Assembly: GCF_029360665.1 (NCBI RefSeq)
Contig: NZ_JARDUB010000002.1
Location: 62,001 to 126,000 of the forward strand
Source of the DNA: Eudoraea chungangensis
GTDB taxonomy: Bacteria; Bacteroidota; Bacteroidia; Flavobacteriales; Flavobacteriaceae
Direction: 5' to 3'
DNA: 64,000 nt
The notes below the pieces were generated by a model, which saw nothing but the letters and a program-made list of their open reading frames with translations, searched no databases and was not told the origin of the DNA. The position numbers and the translations under genes are program-made. Below, piece by piece: positions 37,103-46,411 of the stretch; within the stretch, counting starts at the first letter, position 1, and each line of letters begins with the position of its first letter.

Positions 37103-37783
37103 TTATTTAGCCTTAATAATATATTGGTAAGGAAGCAGATCAACTGTAAGTTCAAAACTGGTATAACCCGCTTCTTTTAATTCTGCTATAACTACATCAA
37201 TAGATATTTTATGGTCAGTTGGCGGCCCTACAGGAAGGCTGGATTTAAAAAAATCGATGACCACCAATTCGCCCGTTTCCTTAATCCCATTTTTGACTTT
37301 TATAAAATAGGCACTTCTATCTTCTATATGATGATAGGTATTTACTATCAGTACCATGTCTACTTCCTGATCGGATAGTCCAGGGCTGTCAAAAGGAATT
37401 TTTCGAATCTCAATATTTTTAAGTTTGTTTTTTTCAATTCGCTCCTTAAGGGCCGATTGAAATTCGTCACTTACATCGGCAGCGATTACTTTGGCTCCTT
37501 TCTCGGCAAGTTTTACAGAAAAATAACCAGAACCTGCCCCAATATCCATAATCTTTTTATTGTTTAAGTCACCTAAATATTGCAATACTACCTCTGGTTT
37601 TTGGTAGGCATCCCTTTCTGCTGATTCAAATCGTTTAATTAAATCCTCTGTGGAGGATTGATGCATAAATTCATTGGCAGTATTTGCGCCGGCCTTTTTC
37701 GTTTGATGTTTTTTATGTTGTGAAAAAGCCAATGTTGCAATCATTAAAACTGCTAAAAAAAGGAATGATTTTTTATTTTTCAT
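37103..37783 (-). CDS. Exported SAM-dependent methyltransferase-like protein
   Basis: This Rossmann-fold class I methyltransferase of about 226 residues has motif I KIMDIGAGSGYFSVKLAEKG, then VIAADVSDEFQ and a motif IV-like stretch VDMVLIVNTYHHIED. Oddly, the N-terminus is a clear signal peptide (KKSFLFLAVLMIATLAFSQ) and a Lys/His-rich linker follows, so the enzyme would leave the cytoplasm where SAM is made. Such exported methyltransferases recur in Bacteroidota and Planctomycetes, but their role is unclear to me. The ATG at 37783 (MKNKKSF) is preferred over 37801. It is divergent from the sigma factor unit. Confidence 0.82.
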   Translation of the reverse strand: MKNKKSFLFLAVLMIATLAFSQHKKHQTKKAGANTANEFMHQSSTEDLIKRFESAERDAYQKPEVVLQYLGDLNNKKIMDIGAGSGYFSVKLAEKGAKVIAADVSDEFQSALKERIEKNKLKNIEIRKIPFDSPGLSDQEVDMVLIVNTYHHIEDRSAYFIKVKNGIKETGELVVIDFFKSSLPVGPPTDHKISIDVVIAELKEAGYTSFELTVDLLPYQYIIKAK

Positions 37784-38105
37784 GATTAGTTGCCATTTCA
37801 ATATTTATATAGTTCGCCTACCAATATTAGCCTGACTAAATTTAATCATTCTAACGGTATTCTATGGTTCAGTTAAGTTGAAAATTTACTGTTCTCAGAT
37901 TAAATGAAAAAGTCTATCTTGAAATCTTGAATCTTATTATAGCGAATTTTCATTTTAAATTCGAGGGTTTAATGCCATTGTTAATGCGTTCTTGGATGCG
38001 TCTATTTGACTTTACTAAAAGATAGAGAAAATAAAAATTGAAAATTTGTCCTTTTTTTAGTCAGGTATACGTCTTAAAAGTATAAACAAACAAAATAGTA
38101 TAATT
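37784..38105. other. Divergent intergenic region
   Basis: This is 320 bp between the exported methyltransferase and the YCII/sigma unit. It is AT-rich, with no frame worth calling. Its right end holds the ECF-type promoter candidate described separately. I see no other structure. Confidence 0.5.
38047..38073 (+). promoter_or_regulatory. Candidate ECF42-type autoregulated promoter
   Basis: TGTCCT (38047-38052) is followed after 17 bases by CGTC (38070-38073), about 33 bp before the YCII start. As I recall from published work on ECF42 sigma factors, their target promoters carry TGTCGA at -35 and CG(A/T)C at -10. One base of the -35 differs here. The downstream gene pair encodes such a sigma factor, so self-activation is plausible. 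Confidence 0.45.
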
Positions 38106-38453
38106 ATGAAAGAATTTATGATGATTTTTATTGGAGCAGACTATGCGGCTCTTGGACTTTCACCAGAGGAATTACAGAGCAGAATGGGTAAATGGTTTGC
38201 ATGGGGAAACAAAATGGAACAAGCCGGTATCCTACGTGGCGGGAATGCTTTAACCCCTGAAGTTCGAAGAATAGTAGGAGAAAATAGGACCGTAAGCGAT
38301 CTAACTTCGGCAGAAATTAAGGAAATTGTTGGCGGTTATTACAATGTTATGGCAAAAGACTTTGATGCCGTTCAGGAAATAGCACAAGACTTTCCGGATT
38401 ATGATTTAGGCGGAACGGTTGAGATTAGGGAAATAATGGTTTTCGATCGCTAA
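38106..38453 (+). CDS. YCII/DGPF-family protein linked to an ECF sigma factor
   Basis: This 115-residue dimeric ferredoxin-like-fold protein begins FMMIFIGADYAALGLSPEE, has WFAWGNKMEQAGILRGGNAL, and ends with a beta-rich tail (GGTVEIREIMVF). Proteins of this family, also called DGPF, are regularly co-encoded with ECF42 sigma factors. Here the signature tetrapeptide is not kept: the position reads VSDLTSAEIKE instead of DGPF. Its stop overlaps the sigma factor start by one base (TAATG), so the two are translationally coupled. Its biochemical role is unknown. Confidence 0.85.
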   Translation: MKEFMMIFIGADYAALGLSPEELQSRMGKWFAWGNKMEQAGILRGGNALTPEVRRIVGENRTVSDLTSAEIKEIVGGYYNVMAKDFDAVQEIAQDFPDYDLGGTVEIREIMVFDR

Positions 38454-39706
38454 TGGAGACAAAGAACATAGACCATCTTTTTAGACATCACAGCGGGAAG
38501 ATGGTTTCTGTTCTTGTACGAGTATTTGGACTTAACCATCTGGATATTATTGAAGATGCCGTACAGGACACCTTTATTAAAGCCAGTATTACATGGAGAA
38601 GGCAGCAACCAGAAAATCCAGAAGCCTGGCTAACCAAAGCGGCTAAAAATAGGGTCATTGATATTTTTCGGAAACTAAAAACTGAAAAAAAGAATCTGCC
38701 CTCAATTCAAAAAGGTACAGATTTAATAGCTATCAATGAGTTTTTCTTAGATGCGGAAATTGAAGATGCACAACTTCGAATGATTTTTACAGCCTGTCAT
38801 CCTAAACTAAATCCTTCGGACCGTATTTCTTTTGCTCTAAAAACTGTTTCAGGTTTTAGCACCAAGGAAATATCCTCTGCTTTGCTTACCAAAGAAGATA
38901 CGGTTAAGAAACGACTGGCCAGAGCACGAAGAGTTATAAAAGACTCAAAATTGCAGTTTAATATCCCGGTTGGGGCCGAATTGCCAAATAGATTGGAAAG
39001 TGTTATGGAGGTGCTTTATCTTATTTTTAACGAAGGTTTCCATTCGAATAAAAAGGAAGAACTAATACGTAAAGACTTATGCGGGGAGGCCATGCGTCTA
39101 TGCCAACTACTATTAAAAAACCATTTAACCAGAACATCTGCGAGCTATGCTCTTTATGCCTTAATGTGTTTTCATTCTGCCAGATTAGCTACAAAAACTA
39201 GTGCGAACAACGAATTGTTGGATTTAGAGCACCAGGACCGTACTAAATGGCATTTGCCCTTGATTGAATTGGGAAATATGATGATGTTCAAAGCCGTAGA
39301 AAAATCAGAGCTTTCATGCTATCACTTCGAGGCAGCTATTGCCTCGGAACACCTTCGAGCTCAGCGTTTTGAAGACACCAACTGGGATAAGATTCTATCT
39401 TATTACCAGAGCTTGTATACCATACAGCCCATGGCAACCCATATTCTTACTATGGCGGTAGTATGCATACAGCAAAAGAATTTTAGCAAGGCCAAAGATT
39501 ATTTAGATCAGATCTCCCCAAATAATTTTGAACAAAGGGCATATTTGTACCACGCCGCACTAGCCGATTATTTCTGTCGAACCCGTCAAAATGGTCGGGC
39601 TATTGTTGCGTTGGATAATGCTCTGGAAACGGTAAACAATAAGCAGGAAAAAGAATATTTGTTGAAGAAGAAAAAAAGGCTAATTGAAAATGGACAGCCT
39701 AAGTAG
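38453..39706 (+). CDS. ECF42-type RNA polymerase sigma factor with TPR-like C-terminus
   Basis: This 417-residue sigma factor is about twice the length of a normal ECF sigma. Region 2 covers DIIEDAVQDTFIKASITWR and the NRVIDIFRK segment, and region 4 covers GFSTKEISSALLTKEDTVKK. The remaining 220 residues are an all-helical extension with SHNKKEE-like NEGFHSNKKEELIR and repeated A-L-Y helices. Together with the YCII gene in front, this is the architecture of the ECF42 group, which lacks a classical anti-sigma factor; the extension is thought to be needed for activity. It likely drives its own operon. Confidence 0.9.
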   Translation: METKNIDHLFRHHSGKMVSVLVRVFGLNHLDIIEDAVQDTFIKASITWRRQQPENPEAWLTKAAKNRVIDIFRKLKTEKKNLPSIQKGTDLIAINEFFLDAEIEDAQLRMIFTACHPKLNPSDRISFALKTVSGFSTKEISSALLTKEDTVKKRLARARRVIKDSKLQFNIPVGAELPNRLESVMEVLYLIFNEGFHSNKKEELIRKDLCGEAMRLCQLLLKNHLTRTSASYALYALMCFHSARLATKTSANNELLDLEHQDRTKWHLPLIELGNMMMFKAVEKSELSCYHFEAAIASEHLRAQRFEDTNWDKILSYYQSLYTIQPMATHILTMAVVCIQQKNFSKAKDYLDQISPNNFEQRAYLYHAALADYFCRTRQNGRAIVALDNALETVNNKQEKEYLLKKKKRLIENGQPK

Positions 39707-39995
39707 CAAATTCAATGTATTTAATTCTTCTTATGATATCTGTGAAATTTGGAATAATGGAATTTGGTTGAACTTCAAATTGCTTTCTACTTACATTAAA
39801 TCCTTGGTCTTTTCACCACCAAATCTTATTTTCTAAATATTTATAAGATGTTGTATATCTGTAGTATAGAGTAAAAAATGCAACATAATTTACATCTAAT
39901 AAAAAAAAATTACAACTATTTACAACCAGGGTGTTTAGTGTTCATCTGATAATTATTGCATTTTGCTTTCATTAGAAATCTAAAATCCATTAATC

Positions 39996-40436
39996 ATGAG
40001 AAAACTAATCTTTCTATTAATCGTATGCAGCTGTTTATCGTATTCTTGCTCAAGTGATGATTCTGAAAATATTGAGGAAGTTGTAGCAAAAAGTAATGCT
40101 GAACTTACTAAAGATGCTCTGGTACCGTTTGCAGGAACATGGAGTGGCAGTTGGACAGGGGAAGAAAGTCTAAACTTAGTAGGAGATACCGACAGTGGAA
40201 CGAACACTTTTGTTATTGCCTCGGATGGAACATTAGCATCTGGATCTTCGTATTCCGAATTTTTTGAGAACACACGAGAGCTTGTCTCTGTATCCTTAAA
40301 TGAAGATGGTACGTTTACTTTCACCTATGATAATTCTGCTTATTCAATCGTTCAATTTTCAGATAATATTTATTCAACAACCTGGTACTACGCTGATGGA
40401 AGCTATGGAGGTAGGGGAAATGGAAGTAAAGGTTAA
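39996..40436 (+). CDS. Small lipoprotein, lipocalin-like
   Basis: The 146-residue protein has a lipobox (SCLSYSC, Cys18) followed by an acidic SSDDSENIEE linker. A beta-rich domain then starts with a WSGSW-containing strand (FAGTWSGSWTGEES) and continues with Ser/Thr-rich strands to YYADGSYGGRGNGSKG. A G-x-W motif at the start of a beta domain recalls lipocalin-like folds, but the match is weak. It stands alone between the sigma factor unit and a pseudogene. No function is assigned. Confidence 0.7.
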   Translation: MRKLIFLLIVCSCLSYSCSSDDSENIEEVVAKSNAELTKDALVPFAGTWSGSWTGEESLNLVGDTDSGTNTFVIASDGTLASGSSYSEFFENTRELVSVSLNEDGTFTFTYDNSAYSIVQFSDNIYSTTWYYADGSYGGRGNGSKG

Positions 40437-40566
40437 GAAGGAGAGGACGGGAGTAAGTTTAAAACTGTGTATTATTTTTTTACACTAGAGAATTAGGGAT
40501 AGATGCTTTTAAGAAGCTCTTGAAGAAAGCATAAAATGGGGTAGCAAAATATGATTTGAATTAGAG

Positions 40567-41150
40567 TTACCTTATAACACTGTTTTTATAAATAACTTCA
40601 AAAGCTTCGTCGGCGTGTGTTTGAAGTCAAATACAAGCTTTGGAAGGGGTCTCTAACTTCTCAGTGTATTTAGCTGTGTTAACCCCATTTGGCTTAATTT
40701 GAATATCCGGGCCATTCACCTTAATATAAACTTCCGTCCAATCCTTAGGGTCAATAGTGTTCTCTGCAAAATTTTTGTCTTCGACTTTTGGAAAGACTGC
40801 GGGAAAGATAGCAGGCCATGGATATAGCGAGTTATAAGGTCTGTTCTCATCCATTAAACTTCCCCACAAAGAGTATATGCCATTGCCTTCGCGAGGAGTA
40901 AAATTTGAAAATTGTCCAAGCTGGCATCTATAAATCCAATATCTGCCTAATAATTCATTATTTAATTCGAATCCGGAACTCTTTTGGCACTAAATCTTAT
41001 GTGCCAATAATGGCCCCATCATCTGCTTTGAAATACGCACTAGATCCTTCCCAATCGCCAAGGTATTCTCCTTGAATTAAATTCGACTACACGATATTTC
41101 ACCGCATACTGCGAATAAAGCTAGCAACAGACCTAATAAATACCTTAATT
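40567..41150 (-). pseudogene. Decayed DUF1080-family (3-keto-disaccharide hydrolase-like) gene
   Basis: Pieces of one exported beta-jelly-roll protein lie in order on the minus strand but in different frames. A signal-like stretch RYLLGLLLALFAVCG sits near 41110-41150 without a start codon. Then, in a second frame, comes IQGEYLGDWEG plus YFKADDGAIIGT (about 41010-41070), which ends in a stop. A third frame covers SGFELNNELLGRYWIYRC to DWTEVYIKVNGPDIQI (about 40627-40980). That frame is cut by an in-frame TGA after ETPSKACI, yet continues as LQTHADEAFEVIYKN. The DGAI-G, NGPDIQI-NG and TEVY marks fit DUF1080. At least three lesions make it non-functional. Confidence 0.7.
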
Positions 41151-41592
41151 ATATTTTATACTAGATCTAAATGTAGTTAATGACTTTGGCATATACCATT
41201 TTAAGAGATATCGACGATCATTTAAAGATATTTTTTTTGGTAGTTTCGAATTAAAACCAAAGTGGAGTATATTTACAGTCAACTAAGGGAAAAAGAAAAT
41301 TTCTAATCTATGCTTCATTAAATTTTTTAATCTATTTGATTAAAAATACTTATATATTTTTCATGCAGTGAGGTCCTAATTTTAGTAAATTGTAAATAAT
41401 ACGACTGAATTGTAAATACACTAAATACTAGAAGTAGTATACGAGTAAAAATGGAATATCAGATTAATATCTAGGTTAATCTTACTATCTCCTTCACTTC
41501 TTTAGTTGAAGAAGATAGAACGTTAATAAAGATTTCATTCTAACTGAATGGTTGTTAAGGTCGTTCTCTTTTTAAACGGTAAATAAAAGTAA
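41151..41592. other. Intergenic region upstream of the LuxR-type regulator, with a leader hairpin
   Basis: This is 440 bp without a gene. At 41485-41518 CTATCTCCTTCAC pairs with GTTGAAGAAGATAG (12 bp with one mismatch and one bulge, 7-base loop). No T run follows, so it is not a simple terminator. It lies about 75 nt before the regulator's start and would be in its 5' leader. The rest is AT-rich with nothing else recognisable. Confidence 0.5.
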
Positions 41593-44205
41593 TTGAATTC
41601 GAGATTATACAGACCGCCAGTTAGTAAGTCTTCTGTTTATCGAAATCGCCTCAATGTTGATTTCGTCGATAATTCCTATCCAATATATTTGGTGGTGGCT
41701 TCTGCTGGTTATGGAAAAACGGAACTTGTAAGTCAATGGGTTCAATTAACAAGTCGCAAGTGCTGTTGGATTTCTTTAGAAGAAAGTCATAATAATTTGG
41801 AGAACATATTCTATGATTTAGGGTGCTGTCTTTTAGATTTAGGATATAAACAAGGAAACACATTTATTTCAATTTCAAAAAATTTAGACTTTCCTAAATT
41901 CGAGTTTCTTGTTACGCTTTTTGAAAATGTCTTTTATGCTGTTAAAGAGTCAATAGTTTTAGTGTTTGACGATTTACATCGGATTTCAAATAAATTCGTA
42001 AAAGAGTTCTTATTGTCAATTTCCTTAATTTTTAGCAGACAAATCACTAAAAGCTTAGTTTTTATCTCACGAGAGAATAATGATTTGGATTACTCAAGTC
42101 TAGTAAATTACAATAAGATTCACATTATTGGCTCCGAGGAACTGAAGTTTAACCTTGAAGAGACTGAAGCATTTATTTCGAAAAAAGAAATTAAAAATAG
42201 GGCTTCTGCCATTATCCATGAGTTGAACGTTAAATCCGAAGGTTGGATTCTATTGATTAACTATATACTTTCTTCTGCCGAATTGAGTCATGCCTCCTTG
42301 TCAGGAATAGACATACGAAAAAAGGCTTTTGATACTTTGATTAGTCAAGATTGGGAATTGGGTTCCAGCAGGTTAAAAGAAGACCTAAGAATTCTTTGTT
42401 TTGCGCATAAATTTAATAAGGAACTCTATGGAAGGGTTGTACAAACCTTGGACAGTACTATTACAGATGAAGAAATCACTGAGTATTTTGATGTTTTAGT
42501 AGAATCAATTTCTTATATAATTCCATTAGATAATAAAGGTGAATGGTTTAGACTTCATCATTATATTCAGGAACAATTTTTAATCATTGTTAAACAACAA
42601 TATTCTCAAGGAATAAGGGATAAAGTTGTAAACGAAATAGCCGATTTTTTCGAAGAAAAAAGTCTAATAGAAGATGCGCTTTTAATTTTAAGTACATATG
42701 ACCATCATTCCAAGTCAGTTGATATTGTTAAAAGGCATTGGATTGAAATGTTAAACTCTCATCAACTGAATGTCTTGAAGTATTGGATGTTTTTAATTCC
42801 AGAATCCTTACATATCAATCATCTTGAACTTATATATATCCGTGCTGTTTTACATGATTTGTTTAATGATGGTTCTTCTATCTTGAATGAACTTGACATG
42901 GCCGAAATTCTGCTTAGAGATATTCCATTAGATAATGAGCTCTGGGGATACTATTGGGTGTTAAAGTCCATGGGGCTATTCTACTTAAAAGATTTTCGAT
43001 CTTCTTTATCATATTCGGAAAAAGGAATGAAATTGGTTTCATCGGAAAGCAGCTGGTTTTCGGGCTTTGGTTTAGTCTACTATTTGATGAGCCATAACTA
43101 TTTATCTTCTAGGGAAGAAACGCAGGTACATCTACTAGAATTGCATAGTTTACCGAGCGAGAATAGAATTGACAGAATGAACAAGAATATTATTCTTGTA
43201 TCAAACTATCTGATATTGGGTGATTTTAACAAAGCCCTTCTACTTTCAAAAACTATCACAGCAATCGCTTTGTCAGAGAAGCATCATGTTATTTATGTAA
43301 TGGCAAATTATTTTGTAGCCAAAATCCTATATCTTCAGAATAAAATTGAAGAATCACTTATATATATTAATAAAAATCTTAATCAGGAATTTGATGCTAG
43401 ACCACTCTGGATCATCCATAGTTATTGGGTAAAAGTACTTTGCTTGGAAGCAAAATCAGTAAATAGAGAACTTTTAAATAACCAAATTAAAGAGTTGAAA
43501 TTATATATTGACAGATATTCAAATCCATTCTACAATAATTACAAATTACTTATGGATTTAGAAATAGGATTCATGGTGAAAAAACAAGCTGAAACTCGTA
43601 CTATTGATCTGGATTACAATATAATTACACCTACAATTTACTTATTCTTTCCTGAGATTATCGAAATAAAAGCGAACATATCTAAGGGCTATTTTCAAGA
43701 AGCATTGAGGTTAATTAATTATTATGAAAGTGAACTTCCCTACTATAAGAATTACCTTTTCTATACAAGATTAAGAATTTGTAAAATAATTTGTTATGAT
43801 GAATTAAATAAAGAATCGGCAGCACTTAAACTATTAGATCAGTTATTGTTGGATACTGAAAAAAACCAGATAATTCAAGAATATTTAAGTTATGGCGCTT
43901 ATTTGTATTCCTTGCTTAATGAATTACTGAGAAATAGGCCATTCCAACCCTACATTAAAAAGATAGTTAACTTGATTCAGGTTAAAGCCGATTTAGAAGA
44001 TCAAAAGTCCCTAAGGGCTTATTTAAATGCAAGAGAAATTGAGATACTACAGCTGATTGAATTAGGTCTGATGAATAAAGAGATTGCAGATAGGCTTAAT
44101 TTGTCTTATGGTACGATTAAGACCTATATTTATGGTCTTTACAAAAAACTAAGAGTAAAAAATAGAAAAGAGGCGCTCGCTGTATTCAAAAATTCCCTTC
44201 TGTAA
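41593..44205 (+). CDS. MalT/LAL-type ATP-binding LuxR-family transcriptional regulator
   Basis: This 870-residue STAND regulator has an N-terminal ATPase with Walker A SAGYGKTE (residues 37-44), Walker B IVLVFDDLH (near 125) and an RPPVSKSSVYRNRL start typical of MalT-like proteins. A long helical TPR-like sensor region occupies about 250-790. A C-terminal LuxR helix-turn-helix follows (LNAREIEILQLIELGLMNKE, then GTIKTYIYGLYKKL). The start is a TTG: a TAA stop lies directly before it and no Met occurs until far past the Walker A. The ligand is unknown. The same-strand amidohydrolase and porin genes that follow are its likely targets. Confidence 0.92.
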   Translation: MNSRLYRPPVSKSSVYRNRLNVDFVDNSYPIYLVVASAGYGKTELVSQWVQLTSRKCCWISLEESHNNLENIFYDLGCCLLDLGYKQGNTFISISKNLDFPKFEFLVTLFENVFYAVKESIVLVFDDLHRISNKFVKEFLLSISLIFSRQITKSLVFISRENNDLDYSSLVNYNKIHIIGSEELKFNLEETEAFISKKEIKNRASAIIHELNVKSEGWILLINYILSSAELSHASLSGIDIRKKAFDTLISQDWELGSSRLKEDLRILCFAHKFNKELYGRVVQTLDSTITDEEITEYFDVLVESISYIIPLDNKGEWFRLHHYIQEQFLIIVKQQYSQGIRDKVVNEIADFFEEKSLIEDALLILSTYDHHSKSVDIVKRHWIEMLNSHQLNVLKYWMFLIPESLHINHLELIYIRAVLHDLFNDGSSILNELDMAEILLRDIPLDNELWGYYWVLKSMGLFYLKDFRSSLSYSEKGMKLVSSESSWFSGFGLVYYLMSHNYLSSREETQVHLLELHSLPSENRIDRMNKNIILVSNYLILGDFNKALLLSKTITAIALSEKHHVIYVMANYFVAKILYLQNKIEESLIYINKNLNQEFDARPLWIIHSYWVKVLCLEAKSVNRELLNNQIKELKLYIDRYSNPFYNNYKLLMDLEIGFMVKKQAETRTIDLDYNIITPTIYLFFPEIIEIKANISKGYFQEALRLINYYESELPYYKNYLFYTRLRICKIICYDELNKESAALKLLDQLLLDTEKNQIIQEYLSYGAYLYSLLNELLRNRPFQPYIKKIVNLIQVKADLEDQKSLRAYLNAREIEILQLIELGLMNKEIADRLNLSYGTIKTYIYGLYKKLRVKNRKEALAVFKNSLL

Positions 44206-44714
44206 TTTTAGCTCCCTTAACTTAAGCCTTTATTGTGTGTCTATAAATAACTCTAAACTTATTAACACCTAAGGAAGGTCATAGATTAAATTATTGTCCC
44301 TTATACCCTTTTATTTTTTAGGGTTATTAGTTTTTGTCTAATTAAAATTATTCTTTGAATATCCTTAGATTCTCTAATGATTAATGAAAGTTCTAGTTTA
44401 CCCAAAAAAGCATGAATTCTTTCATCGCTTCTTTCTGCTGCACATTAACAAAACAAAGCCAAAAATCCTGTAAAAAAATGACCCTGCCCATTGGTTGAGA
44501 ATCTCCTAGACTAGGCTAGACTTGAAAAATTATAACCATCATTTAAGCGAAGGCCACTTATGGCGAATAATCTACATCTGGTAGTATTCTATCTGAGGCC
44601 ACTCTTATTTTAGAAAATTGACTTTTTATTGACTTTTTATTCACTGTGATATTTAAAAAAAAATACTGTTAATCGCTACCTTAATAAAATGTTTAATTAT
44701 TCTAATAATCACAA
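44206..44714. other. Intergenic region with an 11-bp tandem repeat before the amidohydrolase block
   Basis: This is 500 bp without a gene. A weak hairpin (ACCCT/AGGGT) near 44308-44335 may end the regulator transcript. At 44618-44639 the 11-mer TTGACTTTTTA occurs twice in direct tandem, about 75 bp before the amidohydrolase start. One copy resembles a -35-like TTGAC. This is where a regulator would bind. No frame of note. Confidence 0.5.
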
Positions 44715-46370
44715 ATGCACACAATTCACAAAACGTTGAAAGCACTTGCTATTCTAACTATACTTTTAGGTCAATTTAGTTTTTCTCAGGATTATGATCT
44801 TGTCATTCTTAATGGCAGAGTCATGGACCCTGAGTCCATGTTGGATGCCAAACTAAATGTTGGCGTAAAGGACGGTAATATTATCACTATTACAGAAAAC
44901 ACAATTTCGGGTAAAAATACAATTGATGCTACAGGGCATGTAGTCGCTCCAGGTTTTATCGATACCCATTTTCATGCCCTGGACGGCTTGTCTGTAAAGA
45001 TGGCTGCAAGGGATGGAGTGACGACAGGGATGGACCTCGAAATTGGCTCCATTTTCGTAGAGGAATGGTATCAGGCAAAAGAAAATGCGTGGCCCTTAAA
45101 TTATGGTACTGGTGTGAGCCATGAAGGCATAAGAATACAAGTACATGATCCAGAAACCAAACTTCCGGAATGGGCCGATGCCCCTGTTTTACTCGGGAAA
45201 TTAAGAGCTGATGCTTGTGCAGATGGGACTTGTGGTTGGCAAGATACACAGAGCGATATAGAACATTTAAATAGACTATTGCAATTGGCAGATATGGGCT
45301 TTAAGCAGGGTGCACTTTCTTTCTCCTCCACCATAGGGTATATGGTTAAAGGCGTTAGTACTTTGGAGATGTACAAAATGCAAGAACTTGCTGGTAAATA
45401 TGGTCGTGTATCTACCGCTCATGTTCGATTTCATGGGAACCCAGTTAATCCTCAATCTTCATTAGGAACAGACGAAATTTTGGCCAATGCACTGGCATTA
45501 GATGCTCCGTTGCTGTTATTACATAATAATGATTTTGGATGGAAGGAGAATGAAGACAAATTGCAAAACGCACGAGCTCAAGGTTTTAATGTGTGGTCAG
45601 AGTATTATCCATATGATGCTGCCTCGACATCCATATCATCTAGTTTTTTTAAACCAGAAATGTATAAAGGGGTTTTTGGTGCTAAATATGAAGAAACCAT
45701 GTATGATCCGATAGCAGATAAATTCTTAACTGAGGACGAGTATGTCAAAACAACCAAAGAAGATCCTAGCAGGCTTGTCGTTGTTTTTAATCCAAGTCGG
45801 AAGGAATGGTTACCCAATTGGTTGTTAATGCCTCATATGACAGTCGCTTCTGATGCCATTTATTCAGGTAAAGGGGTTGATTCATGGGATCTTCCTTATA
45901 CAGATTATCAAGGCCATCCTAGAACGGCAGGTACGCGTGCTAAGGTATTGAAGCTTGGAAGAGAGCAAGGTGTACCACTAATGTTTAGTATCGCACAGAT
46001 GGCCTATTGGCCAGCTAAACATTTGGGAGATGCAGGTTTAGAGGCCATGCAAAAAAGAGGAAGGCTTCAAGAAGGAATGGTCGCCGATATCACAATCTTC
46101 AATCCAGAAACAGTAACAGATAACGCAACTTACAAATCGGGTGAGCAAGGGATGCCATCCACCGGGATACCTTATGTTATTGTTGGTGGTAAGTTGGTTG
46201 TTGAAAACTCTGAATTCAAAAAAGTTTGGGCCGGTCAACCTATTCGTTATCCAGTTACTTCAGAAAGTAAACATGAAGAATTAAGTCAGGAAAAATGGCA
46301 AAGGCAACATGGCATTCCAACCATCTCTATTCATGATATACAACTTGAGCCTGAAAGCCATAAACATTAA
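44715..46370 (+). CDS. Exported amidohydrolase, divergent D-aminoacylase-like (first paralogue)
   Basis: This 551-residue amidohydrolase has a signal peptide ([15 protein letters not shown]). It has the family start [14 protein letters not shown], the metal-binding HxH in [11 protein letters not shown] (His85, His87), and a C-terminal closing segment ([20 protein letters not shown]). It resembles N-acyl-D-amino-acid deacylases, but the Cys ligand of the usual GNCG motif is missing: the position reads [12 protein letters not shown]. The substrate may therefore differ, and hydrolysis of an amide, hydantoin or peptide bond is only inferred. It opens a run of three amidohydrolases and three outer-membrane proteins. 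Confidence 0.85.
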   Translation: MHTIHKTLKALAILTILLGQFSFSQDYDLVILNGRVMDPESMLDAKLNVGVKDGNIITITENTISGKNTIDATGHVVAPGFIDTHFHALDGLSVKMAARDGVTTGMDLEIGSIFVEEWYQAKENAWPLNYGTGVSHEGIRIQVHDPETKLPEWADAPVLLGKLRADACADGTCGWQDTQSDIEHLNRLLQLADMGFKQGALSFSSTIGYMVKGVSTLEMYKMQELAGKYGRVSTAHVRFHGNPVNPQSSLGTDEILANALALDAPLLLLHNNDFGWKENEDKLQNARAQGFNVWSEYYPYDAASTSISSSFFKPEMYKGVFGAKYEETMYDPIADKFLTEDEYVKTTKEDPSRLVVVFNPSRKEWLPNWLLMPHMTVASDAIYSGKGVDSWDLPYTDYQGHPRTAGTRAKVLKLGREQGVPLMFSIAQMAYWPAKHLGDAGLEAMQKRGRLQEGMVADITIFNPETVTDNATYKSGEQGMPSTGIPYVIVGGKLVVENSEFKKVWAGQPIRYPVTSESKHEELSQEKWQRQHGIPTISIHDIQLEPESHKH

Positions 46371-46411
46371 TCCTAAAAACAAGCATAGACATTAATCCAA
46401 AAAACAAAATT

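Noticed and set aside
41593-44205. Downstream ATG start for the LuxR-type regulator
   Set aside because: No Met occurs before the Walker A motif, so a later start would remove the ATPase site; TTG at 41593 is kept.
44956-45376. Antisense frames inside the first amidohydrolase
   Set aside because: They mirror a well-supported coding region and have no domain, start context or neighbours of their own.
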